The notes beneath the pieces are model-generated. The model worked only from the letters and a program-made list of their open reading frames with translations, had not been told where the DNA came from and did no database searches. DNA of 64,000 nt from NCBI RefSeq assembly GCF_003259335.1, contig NZ_QLLL01000013.1:48261-112260 (forward strand). Direction: 5' to 3'. Position numbers and translations under genes: made by a program. The number at the start of each line of letters is the position of its first letter. Within the stretch, counting starts at the first letter, position 1. Source of the DNA: Chitinophaga skermanii. Its GTDB lineage: Bacteria; Bacteroidota; Bacteroidia; Chitinophagales; Chitinophagaceae. This document shows positions 17,216 to 27,483 of the stretch, in pieces.

Positions 17216-17860
17216 TCAATATGCAACGGTGAAACGTTCTTTGATATGTTTGTTGTTTTGTAGTTCATCGATCATCGCAACGGCATAATCTTTCACGGAG
17301 ATATGGCTATGCCCTTTTGCATCGAATACTACTTGGTTTTTCCCTTCGCGGTAGTTACCCGTTCGTTCACCCGGATCGAGGCTGATGGGTGGGCAGAGGA
17401 AAGTCCAATCTAGTTCGGTATCCTTCTTTAAGAGCACTAACATATCGCGCGTGGCAATGGCGCCACCTTTAAACTGTTCTGGAAAATCGGGGGTATCGAG
17501 TAATTGCACACCGGGGGCTACTTCTAAGCTACCGGCACCGCCAACGGCTAGGAAACGTTTCACGCCCGATCGGCGGATGGCATCTAAAATAGTGTGATTG
17601 GCAGCGGTTTGTTCGGTGAGGATATCGGGATTATCCCACCCGGCATTATAGGCACTAATAACGGCATCTTGATCCTTTACCAGGTCTACCAGCTCATCTT
17701 CATTTAAAGCGTCGCCCTTTACCACGTTGAGTTGTGGGTTTTTCGTTTGAATCTTTTCGGGATGACGAACAATGGCTTTTACAGTAATACCTCTCGATAA
17801 CGCTTCTTCTAAAATGGCCGAGCCTACAAATCCACTGGCACCGATAATTGCTAATTTCAT
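17216..17860 (-). CDS. NmrA-like NAD(P)-dependent oxidoreductase
   Basis: A 214-residue atypical short-chain reductase. The N-terminal Rossmann motif is IIGASGFVGSAILEEAL (GxxGxxG, residues 5-20), followed by the Arg after strand 2 (IVRHPEK), which favours NADP(H). AVGGAGSLE and the C-terminal SVKDYAVAMIDEL are typical of the flavin reductase/YwnB-like group. The substrate is unknown; proteins of this kind include sensors and quinone or flavin reductases. It is divergent from tamB across a 276-bp gap in which I see no convincing promoter box. Confidence 0.82.
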   Translation of the reverse strand: MKLAIIGASGFVGSAILEEALSRGITVKAIVRHPEKIQTKNPQLNVVKGDALNEDELVDLVKDQDAVISAYNAGWDNPDILTEQTAANHTILDAIRRSGVKRFLAVGGAGSLEVAPGVQLLDTPDFPEQFKGGAIATRDMLVLLKKDTELDWTFLCPPISLDPGERTGNYREGKNQVVFDAKGHSHISVKDYAVAMIDELQNNKHIKERFTVAY

Positions 17861-18136
17861 TTGGATTCTATATTTTAAGATAACGAATGCTTCAGCAAAA
17901 CAGATAAGACGGAGATAGCCTGTAGCCTACCCCGAGTACTAAACAAATAAAACATTCAAGTGTTTAATACACTTGGCAACCGTTGCTAAAAACACGGTAG
18001 CACTATTTGCCTCCAAATCGAATACCAAAGCGCGCAGGGAAACAACTGATGGAGAAAAAAAGATATACTTTTTTTGTAGGTATGATATTTGATTACATAA
18101 ATAAACCCTTTCTATTATTAAAAATTATTATTATTT

Positions 18137-21100
18137 GTGAGTGAGACTCCATCCCATACATCCACCAAGAAAAAGAAAGTTTTACGTTGGGTGCTGCGCA
18201 TTTTGCTCGGCATTATTTTAATACCTATTCTAGTATTGATCTTATTGCAATTGAATCCTGTACAGGACTTCGTGAAAATACGTGCACAAAAATATTTGCA
18301 GAAGCAACTGGGAACAAAAGTAGAAATTGGGTCGCTCCGCTTCCAGTGGTGGCACCAAGTGAAGTTAGGCGGTGTGTATGTAGAAGATAAGAAGAAGCAA
18401 GTATTGTTTTCAACAGCATCATTGCAAGTCAACTACAATTTGTGGGATATTCTCCACAACGAGATTGCTATTAGTTCGTTGAAATGGGAAGATGCATCGA
18501 TTAACGTGTATCGCCCAGCAACAGATTCAGCCTTCAACTATCAATTTATTATCGATGCTTTTACTAGTGGAGAAGCGAAGCAGGATACATTAATTGAAGA
18601 AAGTAATACCACCCTTTCTTATAACATTGGTAACATTTCATTAAATAAAATTCGTTTACAGTTTAATGATACGTTGGGAGGCATGTTGGTAAGTGCCCGT
18701 TGGAATATGTTGCGTATAATTCCGAAAGATGTTGACCCTGCTAAAGGCATTTACAATATAGAAGAATTAACGGCCGATAGCCTAGTAGCATCGTTCGTTC
18801 AAAAATACATTCCAAAACCGGCTGTTACCCCTACTCCAACGGCCGATACCAGCAGCACACCATTAGCGTTGGCTGTTTCTAGGCTTTCACTCATGAACAG
18901 TCAATGGTTGTATAGTGATGAAGGCAGTGGTTTTGCAACCAGCGGCAACACGAAACAAATAGCTTTTAGGAATGCCTCGATTGATTTAACGAAAACATGG
19001 GTATTGGCCGATGAATTGAAAATTGATCGTTCTAATGTACAGCTAGATTTTAATGCTGCGGCAGACAAAACACCCCCTATTGTAGATTCCATAGATACAC
19101 CGAATACCTGGGTAGTACAAGCAAAAAATGTGAACGTAGATTCGTTGTACTTTGTCATGAACGACCATACGAAACCGGTGCAAAAGCAAGGCATAGATTA
19201 TATGCACTTAGGACTCCTGCCCGTTGTACTTCAAGCCTCCGACATTTACTATTCAAGCGATAGCACTTCTGCTACTTTGCAACATGCTTTCTTGAAAGAG
19301 AAAAGCGGGATTGTGTTGCATGAATTAAAAGGCAAGGTAAAATACACGGCAGCTGGGGCAGCTTTGCAGCAATTGATTTTACAAACCCATGAAAGCAAGA
19401 TTGATGCTGATGTAGATTTGAAGGTCCGGGATTGGGCAACTTTAGCCGACAACCTTTCGCAATTACAAATCAACGCGAATATTCGTCCTACTACCGTGGC
19501 ATTAAAAGAAGGCTTGTACTTCGCGCCTAGTTTGGCGAATAACCCAAGCATGCGCCCCATCATGCAAAAACGCCTAGCATTGAATGGTGTAATCCGTGGT
19601 ACGATGGAAAGCTTGCAAATACCGAACTTCCATGCGCAGGATAACCAAGGTACTATCTTAGATGTGCAAGGTACCGCGCAGCATGTAACAGATTCCAAAC
19701 GCATTGAAGTTAACCTACCTAAGTTGCGTGTGCAAGGTACACGTAGCAGTTTAGCATCCTGGTTACCGGCAGGCACTTTGCCTACAAATATACAGTTGCC
19801 GAATAACCTCCTACTCACGGGTAATGTGCGTGGCGGGATGCAACGTGTTCACCCGAACTTATTCTTGAATACCAGCTTCGGCAATGCAGCCATCACCGGT
19901 GATATCGCCCACTTCACCGATATGAAAAAGATTAGCTACGATGTAGAAGTAAAGGCACAACAACTCGCCGTAGGCAAGTTCTTAAGTGATACGACTATTG
20001 GCGCTTTAAATGGAAACATTGTTGCCAAAGGCTATGGAACCGATCCTAAGCAAGCGAAGCTCGACGGTGATATCAATATCCAATCATTCACATACAACAA
20101 TTATACTTACCACAATATTGCCCTTAACGCTCAATTAGAAAATAGCTTCTACAAAGCCACGGGGTTTGTACGCGATTCTAGCTTACGTACGCAGTTCCAA
20201 GCAGAAGGTAAGATTGATACGTTGCAGCCTAGGTTATCGGCGAGTTTGGATGTAGACAAATTCGATCTCTATAAAACCAATTTCATGGCCGAGCCTTTCA
20301 CTTTGAAGGCTTGCTTATTGGCGAAAGTGGACAACTTAGCGCCCCGGAATTTAAACGGGTATGTATTGATCGACCGGGTGCAGTTTGCAGAAAAAGAAAA
20401 CATTTATTCGCTCGATAGTATCCTGGTGCGGGCACGTACAGAGGATGGTTTACAGCATATCAACTTTAGGAGTCCTTTTGGGTATATTGCAGCAAAGGGT
20501 GCCTTCAATTACCAAACCTTCGCACAAAGTGCACAAGAGCTTATACAACGACATTTTACACCGGTAGCCCAGCAAGTACCTTATGCACCGAAAGAAAGCC
20601 AGTGGATGACCTTTACGGGGCAGTTAGAAATACCGAAGTCGTTACGTAAATTCTTACCGAGTTTGCAAATGACGAAGCCTGTATCCTTGAATGGCGGGTT
20701 TAGTACCGATAGTGCGAAGTTAGCGGCGCATCTTTTCTTACCGACACTTAATTACAACGAATTCAACCTCGATACTTTACAAGCAGATATATTAGCCGAC
20801 ACCACGAATATGCAGGCCGCCATTGTATTGGCCCGGATGCAGCATCCGCAAATACCGTTAGAGCGTACTACCATTAACGCGAATGCTAAGAATGGTTTGC
20901 TGGATTGGGATTTGGTGATCAACAACAGTGCGAAGCAACCGAAGTATAAATTGGGCGGCATGTTGCATTACTTAGATGCCGATAGCTTGTTAGTGTCGTT
21001 GAAAGAAGAGTTATTACTCAACAAGCAAAAATGGACCGTTAGCGGCGATAATAAAATCTTGATCCAAAGCGGCGCCTTCACCTATGCGAACCTCGGTATC

Positions 21101-23170
21101 CAAAACGGCGAACAGGCGCTAGAAATACTTACCGGCCCCCCATCGCGCCCAGGTGCTTTGCCTGATGTAACCGTGAACTTGCGCAACTTCAACCTCGCTT
21201 CTATTACCAGCCTTATCGAAAAAGATACAGCGCTGATTGCCGGTATTGCTTCCGGTAAACTAACGGCGGCGAACCTTAGCGACACCAGTGGTATGAAGGT
21301 GGAAGGAGAATTGAATATTGATAGTATGGCGTTTATGGGTACTAAAATCGGCAACTTGGAGTTAACGGCAGGTACAGTTGAGAAGAACACTTACCGTGTA
21401 AATGCCCATATTAGCGGTAATGAAAACGATATTACGCTTTTCGGTACTTATGGTGAAATGATGGACTTTGACCTGGCTTTGGATAAGCTCAACATGGCCT
21501 CTATAGAACCGTTTACATTTGGCTCGGTAACGTCATTAGGAGGTGTAACCTCGGGGCGCTTATCTATTATGGGTACGGTGAACAAACCTGTGATCCAAGG
21601 GAAGCTACACTTCGAAAAAGTAGGTGGTCGTGTTACCATGATCAATAATATACTTACGCTTCCTTCGGAAGACATCGTATTCTCCCGTGCGGGCTTGCGT
21701 TTTAATAATTTCGTAGTAGCAGATAGTGCCCAAAATGAAGCAGTTATTAATGGTAGTATTGTTACGTTGAATTACCGCGACTACGCCTTCAACCTCGACT
21801 TGAAAGCAGAAAACATGATGGTGTTAGGTCCTAAATCTCCTACCGATAAAGAGCAATGGTATTGGGGTCCTGCACGCATCGATGCCAATGCAAAAATTCG
21901 TGGTACACTCGATTTACCTAGAGTAGAAATGAATGTGAAACTCCGCGAGAAATCAGAAGTTACCGTCATGATTCCTGATAATGATCCTGGCTTATCCGAC
22001 CGGGAAGGCGTGGTACAATTTATCGACAAGGATTCGCCGATAGATTCGAGCTTATTAGCGAAATCGGATACCGCTGCTAAATCAGTTTCTACCAACATCA
22101 AAGGCATCGTATTCTCCGGCGATATTGAAGTAAACCCGGATGCAACCATGCGGATTATTATCGATCCTAGTAACGGCGATTACTTGGAAGTAAAAGGTAC
22201 TGCTACGCTGAATGTAACCATGGACCCAAGTAGTAAATTGAGCTTAACGGGTAGATATGAAATTGAGCAAGGTAAATATGCCATGAGTTTAAGCCAGTTG
22301 ATTAAACGAGAATTTGATATCCAAAAAGGTAGTAGCATTACATGGAATGGCGATCCTACCAGTGCCGATGTTGATATTAAAGCACGTTATACCGCCAATC
22401 CACCTGCCATCGATCTTATCAGCGATCAGCTTACAGATGGTAGCACCAATAGGAACCGTTACAACCAGAAAATACCGGTATATGTATACCTTAAAATCAC
22501 GGGCGAATTACTGAAACCCGATATCGCTTTCGAACTGGATATGCCTGAGAAAGACCAAGGTGTATTCGACGGGGCCGTATATACCCGTTTGAAACAAATT
22601 AACCAAGTACCCAGCGACTTAAACAAACAAGTAATGGGCTTATTGGTACTGAATAAATTTATTTCCGACAATCCATTCGAATCTCTTTCTAGCGGTGGTT
22701 CTACAGTAGAAGACATTGCCCGTAAGAGTGTGAGTAAAATATTATCCCAACAATTGAATAGCCTGGCAGGATCATTGATTAAAGGGGTTGATATCAACTT
22801 CGATCTACAATCGAACGACGATTACAGCACCGGTGAACGCCGCGAACAAACGAACTTGAACGTGGATGTGTCGAAGAAATTGTTCAGCGATCGCTTAACG
22901 GTATCAGTTGGGTCGAACATTGCATTATCGGGCCCTGCGGCTACACAAAATGCCAGTTCGATTATTGGTGATGTAACGATAGAATATGCATTAACGAAAG
23001 ATGGTCGTTACCGTTTACGCGCCTATAGGAAGAACTTAACAGAAGTGATATTAGAAGGCCAGAACGTAGAAACGGGTGTGAGCTTCTTACTCGTAATGGA
23101 CTACGACGAGTTTAGGGAAATTTTAAGACGAAGAAAAGAAAACAAAGCACAACGCATCAGAACTAAATAA
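18137..23170 (+). CDS. tamB: TamB-like translocation and assembly module protein
   Basis: A 1677-residue AsmA/TamB-type bridge protein. A cytoplasmic Lys-rich start is followed by one transmembrane helix (about residues 15-40, VLRILLGIILIPILVLILLQ). A very long periplasmic region of repeating beta-strands (beta-groove) follows. The C-terminal TamB domain (about the last 400 residues) has VTIEYALTKDGRYRLRAYRK near the end. TamB spans the periplasm and works with the outer-membrane protein TamA/TamL in envelope assembly or lipid transport. The start is a GTG at 18137 before SETPSHTS; no upstream ATG fits. The stop is 2 bases before tamL, so the pair forms an operon. Confidence 0.9.
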   Translation: MSETPSHTSTKKKKVLRWVLRILLGIILIPILVLILLQLNPVQDFVKIRAQKYLQKQLGTKVEIGSLRFQWWHQVKLGGVYVEDKKKQVLFSTASLQVNYNLWDILHNEIAISSLKWEDASINVYRPATDSAFNYQFIIDAFTSGEAKQDTLIEESNTTLSYNIGNISLNKIRLQFNDTLGGMLVSARWNMLRIIPKDVDPAKGIYNIEELTADSLVASFVQKYIPKPAVTPTPTADTSSTPLALAVSRLSLMNSQWLYSDEGSGFATSGNTKQIAFRNASIDLTKTWVLADELKIDRSNVQLDFNAAADKTPPIVDSIDTPNTWVVQAKNVNVDSLYFVMNDHTKPVQKQGIDYMHLGLLPVVLQASDIYYSSDSTSATLQHAFLKEKSGIVLHELKGKVKYTAAGAALQQLILQTHESKIDADVDLKVRDWATLADNLSQLQINANIRPTTVALKEGLYFAPSLANNPSMRPIMQKRLALNGVIRGTMESLQIPNFHAQDNQGTILDVQGTAQHVTDSKRIEVNLPKLRVQGTRSSLASWLPAGTLPTNIQLPNNLLLTGNVRGGMQRVHPNLFLNTSFGNAAITGDIAHFTDMKKISYDVEVKAQQLAVGKFLSDTTIGALNGNIVAKGYGTDPKQAKLDGDINIQSFTYNNYTYHNIALNAQLENSFYKATGFVRDSSLRTQFQAEGKIDTLQPRLSASLDVDKFDLYKTNFMAEPFTLKACLLAKVDNLAPRNLNGYVLIDRVQFAEKENIYSLDSILVRARTEDGLQHINFRSPFGYIAAKGAFNYQTFAQSAQELIQRHFTPVAQQVPYAPKESQWMTFTGQLEIPKSLRKFLPSLQMTKPVSLNGGFSTDSAKLAAHLFLPTLNYNEFNLDTLQADILADTTNMQAAIVLARMQHPQIPLERTTINANAKNGLLDWDLVINNSAKQPKYKLGGMLHYLDADSLLVSLKEELLLNKQKWTVSGDNKILIQSGAFTYANLGIQNGEQALEILTGPPSRPGALPDVTVNLRNFNLASITSLIEKDTALIAGIASGKLTAANLSDTSGMKVEGELNIDSMAFMGTKIGNLELTAGTVEKNTYRVNAHISGNENDITLFGTYGEMMDFDLALDKLNMASIEPFTFGSVTSLGGVTSGRLSIMGTVNKPVIQGKLHFEKVGGRVTMINNILTLPSEDIVFSRAGLRFNNFVVADSAQNEAVINGSIVTLNYRDYAFNLDLKAENMMVLGPKSPTDKEQWYWGPARIDANAKIRGTLDLPRVEMNVKLREKSEVTVMIPDNDPGLSDREGVVQFIDKDSPIDSSLLAKSDTAAKSVSTNIKGIVFSGDIEVNPDATMRIIIDPSNGDYLEVKGTATLNVTMDPSSKLSLTGRYEIEQGKYAMSLSQLIKREFDIQKGSSITWNGDPTSADVDIKARYTANPPAIDLISDQLTDGSTNRNRYNQKIPVYVYLKITGELLKPDIAFELDMPEKDQGVFDGAVYTRLKQINQVPSDLNKQVMGLLVLNKFISDNPFESLSSGGSTVEDIARKSVSKILSQQLNSLAGSLIKGVDINFDLQSNDDYSTGERREQTNLNVDVSKKLFSDRLTVSVGSNIALSGPAATQNASSIIGDVTIEYALTKDGRYRLRAYRKNLTEVILEGQNVETGVSFLLVMDYDEFREILRRRKENKAQRIRTK

Positions 23171-23172
23171 TC

Positions 23173-25458
23173 ATGACGCAGCAGATGAGAATTTATACAT
23201 ACCTCCTTTTCATATCCGCCAGCGCCATCTTGGCTGCTTGTTCCACTACGCGCACCGTGCCCGAAGGCGATCGCCTATATACAGGTGCCGATGTGAAGTG
23301 GGACGGCAAAAAGCCCAAAGATTATAGCACGCTCAGCGATGGCGTGGATGACCGTATTCGCCCCAAACCCAATAAGAAATTTTTGGGCATGCCTATCAAA
23401 CTTTGGCTGTACAACCTTGGCAACGAACCGAAAGGGAAAGGACTAAATTACTTACTCCGTAAGAAATGGGGTGAAGCACCTGTGTTACTCAGTTCCGTTA
23501 AGCCTAACAATACCAACTTAATTTTGGAAGGTTACTTGGAAGATAAAGGTTATTTCAACGTACAGGTAGAAAATGAAATCAAGCATAGCGGGAAGAAAAA
23601 AGCAGGTATTCATTATACGATTGACCCTCGGAACCGCTATACGATTAAAAGTGTAAGTTTCGTGGTAGATAGCAGCAAATTGGGGTATTTCATCGATAGC
23701 TCGAAGAAATTTACCTTGTTGAAAGTAGGAGATAATTACGATCTCGATATTATTAAAGATGAGCGGGAACGTATTCATAATATTTTAAAAGAAAAAGGGT
23801 ATTATTACTTTACGCCAGACTATTTACTGGTGCAAGTAGATAGTACAAAAAGCGGGCAGGTTGATTTATATGTGAAAGTGAAAGATGCTGCACCGCGCGT
23901 GGCTTTGCGCCAGTATTACATGCGTAAGGTAGATCTGTACACGAACTACACCTTGGGTAGAGACAGCTTAATATCGGAATACCCTGGTCGCCCCTTCCAC
24001 GGGTTTACTATTTATGATCCAGATAGTTTGTATAGACCTATTGTATTTGAGCGTTCCGTGTTCTTGAAAGAAGATTCTTTGTATAGGTTGAGCTCGCACA
24101 ACATTACTTTACAACGTTTAATGAACTTGGGTACGTTTAAGTTTGTGAGAGGAACATTTCGTCCTGATAGGGATTCGAGTTACTTGTTTGCGAAATTCTA
24201 TTTAACGCCGTACCCGAAACGTTCTTTGCAATTGGAGTTATCGGGATATTCTAAATCGAATAACTTTATTGGTTCGGAATTGAAAGTTTCGGCGAAAAAC
24301 CGGAACTGGTTCAAAGGAGCCAATTTGCTACAAATAACGGTAGGTGCGGGTTTTGAAACCCAAGTGGGCGGTAAAAACACGCAGTTGGTAACGAATGCCT
24401 ATAGCTTGAATTTAGGCGTATCGGTTACATTCCCTAGGTTCATCTCTCCTATTCCCGGCTTGAACTTACGAACGCCGTATGTGCCGCGTACGAGAATAAG
24501 TGCGAGTTATGAATTACTGAGTAGTCCGAACTTATACAACCTGAATGCACTCAACTTGCAATTCGGTTACCAGTGGAAGAAAACCCAGTTCCTCGACCAT
24601 TTATGGAACCCCATTTCCATTACTTACGTGTTGCCTTCCAAAATAACCCCTGAATTCCAGGAGCGCTTGGATAAAGATCCAACACTCAGGCAAAGTATTG
24701 CGAAACAGTTTATTATCGGTGGTAACTACACCTTGAACTTCAGCAACCTTTCACCAGAACGTTATCATAGCTTCTTTGCGAGCTTCAATGCCGATGTAGC
24801 GGGTAACTTAATTGGCTTGGTAACGAAGAAAGATGATGATGGACAACGCAAGATATTTGGACAGGATTATTCGCAATTTGCACGCTTGTCGTTGGAAGGC
24901 AGGTACTACTGGAAATTATCGAAGAACTTGAACTGGGTGAACAGGGTGTTTGCGGGTTATGGTTTGCCGTATGGCAATTCGAAATCGCTGCCTTTTGTGA
25001 AGCAGTTCTTTACGGGTGGTAGCAATAGTTTGCGCGGCTTCAGGGCAAGAACCCTTGGCCCGGGTAGCTTCCGTTCCGATTCCAGTACGTATTACGCCAA
25101 TGAAGCGGGTGATATCAAAGTGGAATTTAACTCGGAATTACGATACAAGTTAATGAAATACATTGCGCTGGCAGCTTTCGTGGATGCAGGTAATATTTGG
25201 TTGCAAAAAGCAGACAGTTCTAAACCAGGTGCGCAATTCAAGTTCAATAGCTTCTTAAATCAAACTGCTGTAGATGCGGGTATTGGTTTACGGATTGATG
25301 CTTCCATACTTGTTGTACGTTTCGATTTGGCCTTCCCTGTGCGCAAGCCTTGGTTGCCTTCGAATGAACGATGGGTAATTGATAAGATTAACTTCGGAGA
25401 TCCCGATTGGCGGAAAGAGAATCTCATCTTGAATATCGCGATTGGTTATCCGTTCTAA
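23173..25458 (+). CDS. tamL: TamL, BamA/TamA-family outer-membrane lipoprotein
   Basis: A 761-residue Omp85 protein. The signal sequence ends in the lipobox LAACS (Cys about residue 22), so the N-terminus is lipidated, as in the Bacteroidota TamL version of TamA. POTRA-like domains fill about residues 40-330 (EGYLEDKGYFNVQVE, DERERIHNILKEKGYYYF). The 16-stranded barrel follows; strand 16 region has FTGGSNSLRGFRARTLGPG, the conserved VRGY-type loop motif (here LRGF). It ends with aromatic-rich NIAIGYPF. It is 2 bases after tamB, and the two products should form one complex spanning the envelope. Confidence 0.92.
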   Translation: MTQQMRIYTYLLFISASAILAACSTTRTVPEGDRLYTGADVKWDGKKPKDYSTLSDGVDDRIRPKPNKKFLGMPIKLWLYNLGNEPKGKGLNYLLRKKWGEAPVLLSSVKPNNTNLILEGYLEDKGYFNVQVENEIKHSGKKKAGIHYTIDPRNRYTIKSVSFVVDSSKLGYFIDSSKKFTLLKVGDNYDLDIIKDERERIHNILKEKGYYYFTPDYLLVQVDSTKSGQVDLYVKVKDAAPRVALRQYYMRKVDLYTNYTLGRDSLISEYPGRPFHGFTIYDPDSLYRPIVFERSVFLKEDSLYRLSSHNITLQRLMNLGTFKFVRGTFRPDRDSSYLFAKFYLTPYPKRSLQLELSGYSKSNNFIGSELKVSAKNRNWFKGANLLQITVGAGFETQVGGKNTQLVTNAYSLNLGVSVTFPRFISPIPGLNLRTPYVPRTRISASYELLSSPNLYNLNALNLQFGYQWKKTQFLDHLWNPISITYVLPSKITPEFQERLDKDPTLRQSIAKQFIIGGNYTLNFSNLSPERYHSFFASFNADVAGNLIGLVTKKDDDGQRKIFGQDYSQFARLSLEGRYYWKLSKNLNWVNRVFAGYGLPYGNSKSLPFVKQFFTGGSNSLRGFRARTLGPGSFRSDSSTYYANEAGDIKVEFNSELRYKLMKYIALAAFVDAGNIWLQKADSSKPGAQFKFNSFLNQTAVDAGIGLRIDASILVVRFDLAFPVRKPWLPSNERWVIDKINFGDPDWRKENLILNIAIGYPF

Positions 25459-25462
25459 TAGT

Positions 25463-25493
25463 AAAAAGGTCTCTACGATATAGAGACCTTTTT
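25463..25493. terminator. Bidirectional terminator between tamL and the AI-2E gene
   Basis: AAAAAGGTCTCTA and TAGAGACCTTTTT form a perfect 13-bp stem around CGATA, with A and T tracts on both sides. It stops both converging genes. Confidence 0.85.
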
Positions 25494-25495
25494 GT

Positions 25496-26608
25496 TTATG
25501 ATTCGTTGCCGGTTTTACGCTTCGTGTACGTTCGCTTTTTCTTCTCCATTTGTTCTTCATCGCCCAATACACGGCCATAGGGTTTTAACTCCTCTACACG
25601 GTCGAATATTACTTTGAAAATTGCGAGGAATGGGATGCTTAGGAACATCCCCGCAATACCACAAATGGCACCGCCCACCAATACAGCAACGATAGAGAAT
25701 AAGGCATTCAACTTCACTTTAGAACCAATAATTCTTGGTACCAACAAATTATTATCAATAAACTGCACGACTAAGAACACGCCAATAACCCCGATGGTAA
25801 TTCCAATGTCGCCCGTATTCGTTAAGGCAATCAGGGCAGAAAGCACAACAGCAACTAATCCCCCGATATACGGTATAAGGTTCAGCAAGGCAGAAATAAC
25901 ACCCAGCAAAATTGCATATGGAACACCCAACAACAACAAGCCTATACAATTTAACACGGCTACACATGCTGTTTCTAGCAATAATCCCGAAATGTAGCTT
26001 TGCACCACCACGCGTACTTCGCCTATTACTTCGCGTACACGCGGCTCATGCTTCTTATCGAACACATCGATGATAAATTGTAACAACAGTGTGCGATAGA
26101 ACATAAATAAGAACACGTAAATGGGTATCAACGTCATCATTGCCAGCGACCCACCTAGCGCGCCTAAAGTACCTTTCGTAGCAGCTCCCAGTTGCTCCAT
26201 CGAATTGGAGCGGGCTCGCTCAAGAACTTGTTGCTGTTGTGCTACACTTACGTCGAATGTTTTACGTAGCCAATCTTGTATTTCCTTACCAAATAGCAAT
26301 AAGTTACGTTCAATCTTCGGCCAATCGTCGAAGAACGACATAAACTGGTACGATAAAAACGTGAGTACCCCAAAAAGCACGAATGCTGCTAAAATAATCG
26401 TAATAAAAATGGCCAGTACGCGGTGTAATCCCCAGCCCGTTAGCTTCTTCTCTATTGGCCGTAATAACACGGCAATTAAAAATGAAAAAGCAAAAGGCAC
26501 AAAGATTTCTTGGCCCATGTAAATAATGAAAACAAGCGCGATTAATACGAAAAGTATGGCCGCCAGTTTTACATAAAAGGGTTGTTTCAAGGTGGATGTA
26601 TTTTCCAT
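25496..26608 (-). CDS. AI-2E family transporter
   Basis: A 370-residue inner-membrane protein of the AI-2E (UPF0118, PerM/YdiK) family. Hydrophobic segments run at about 15-60 (FVLIALVFIIYMGQEIFVPFAFSFLIAVLLRP), 75-95 and 160-330, with the family core PYAILLGVISALLNLIPYIGGLV and DNNLLVPRIIGSKVKL. The C-terminal tail is cytoplasmic and Lys-rich. Members export autoinducer-2 or act as Na+/H+ antiporters or general exporters; the substrate here is unknown. It converges on tamL and shares its terminator. Confidence 0.9.
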   Translation of the reverse strand: MENTSTLKQPFYVKLAAILFVLIALVFIIYMGQEIFVPFAFSFLIAVLLRPIEKKLTGWGLHRVLAIFITIILAAFVLFGVLTFLSYQFMSFFDDWPKIERNLLLFGKEIQDWLRKTFDVSVAQQQQVLERARSNSMEQLGAATKGTLGALGGSLAMMTLIPIYVFLFMFYRTLLLQFIIDVFDKKHEPRVREVIGEVRVVVQSYISGLLLETACVAVLNCIGLLLLGVPYAILLGVISALLNLIPYIGGLVAVVLSALIALTNTGDIGITIGVIGVFLVVQFIDNNLLVPRIIGSKVKLNALFSIVAVLVGGAICGIAGMFLSIPFLAIFKVIFDRVEELKPYGRVLGDEEQMEKKKRTYTKRKTGNES

Positions 26609-26768
26609 GGATTATAAGTGATAACGTTATTGTAAATTACAACACTATGTTGTTCAAATATGTTGCCGTTTTACTGCTTTCAGTGGTGAATATGAAGAAC
26701 AAAAGTCCCTTTCGCACTGTTTTTTCTACAAAGCCCTTAACTTGTAAACGCTATTAAATACGATTATT

Positions 26769-27077
26769 ATGAAAGACGAATATGTATCACTTCCCTTGGT
26801 GAAGAACGAGGCAAAAGAACAATTTGAATTGACGGTCGACGGGTACACGGCCTTTATCGTGTACAAAGAAAAAGGTACCAAAACCTACCTCATTCATACA
26901 GAAGCGCCCCCAGAGCTGGAAGGTAAAGGTGTGGCCACTGCCCTGATTGAGAAAACATTGGCTTATTTAGAAGAACATCACCACACGTTGGTACCACTTT
27001 GCCCATTGGTAGCGGCATATATTAAGCGCCATCCCGATTGGGAAAGAATCGTTGACCCCAGCGTTAAAAACGATTAA
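26769..27077 (+). CDS. Small GNAT-like acetyltransferase, first of a tandem pair
   Basis: A 102-residue protein of the YjdJ type (short GNAT, COG2388). The acetyl-CoA-binding motif is visible as PPELEGKGVATALIEKTL (about residues 49-66). It is followed by LVPLCPLVAAYIKRHPDW, where PLCPLVAAYI is the family hallmark with its Cys. The next gene (27080) has the same length and plan, so the two are tandem paralogues, 2 bases apart. Family members are thought to acetylate small molecules or proteins, with unknown substrates. Confidence 0.85.
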   Translation: MKDEYVSLPLVKNEAKEQFELTVDGYTAFIVYKEKGTKTYLIHTEAPPELEGKGVATALIEKTLAYLEEHHHTLVPLCPLVAAYIKRHPDWERIVDPSVKND

Positions 27078-27079
27078 TT

Positions 27080-27388
27080 ATGGAAACGCCTTTTCAAGTC
27101 GTGAACAACGAAACGAACCTCCAGTTCGAGGTTGATTACGCCGGTGAAAAAGCCGTATTGGTATACCGTTATTATAAGCAACGCAATATTGCTTTTATGC
27201 ATACGGTAGTACCCGGTAAGCTAGAAGGTCAAGGCATTGCCTCAGCCTTAGCAAAAGCTGCATTTGCCTTTGCTGCGGAGCAAAAGAAACTCGTGATGGT
27301 GTATTGCCCGTTTGTAGCGGGTTATGTAAAAAAGCACCCGGAGTATTTGCCGCAATTAGATCCGCAATACCGCGTAGGCGTATCATAA
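27080..27388 (+). CDS. Small GNAT-like acetyltransferase, second of the pair
   Basis: Exactly as long as its upstream neighbour (102 residues) and built alike: FMHTVVPGKLEGQGIASALAKAA corresponds to its motif A, and VYCPFVAGYVKKHPEYLPQLDP to its C-terminal hallmark. Several identical positions (HT, LEG.G.A.AL, CP.VA.Y.K.HP, DP) mark a gene duplication with marked divergence since. The start lies 2 bases after the first stop, so translation is probably coupled. A strong terminator overlaps the stop codon. Confidence 0.85.
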   Translation: METPFQVVNNETNLQFEVDYAGEKAVLVYRYYKQRNIAFMHTVVPGKLEGQGIASALAKAAFAFAAEQKKLVMVYCPFVAGYVKKHPEYLPQLDPQYRVGVS

Positions 27389-27418
27389 AAAAAGACGGGC
27401 CTCAACCCGTCTTTTTTT
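27387..27418. terminator. Bidirectional terminator after the GNAT pair
   Basis: AAAAAAAGACGGG and CCCGTCTTTTTTT form a perfect stem around CCTCAA, with the hairpin starting inside the stop codon of the second GNAT gene. It also lies downstream of the converging alkyltransferase-like gene. Confidence 0.85.
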
Positions 27419-27483
27419 ATGCTTATTAAGCATTAATAGCTTTTATTGTTCAGTAGCTTCCCGCGCTCCTAAATAATTACCTG

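Noticed and set aside
26630..26642. A 13-bp palindrome TTGTAAATTACAA upstream of the AI-2E gene, possibly an operator.
   Set aside because: One copy only, AT-rich and with no independent support.
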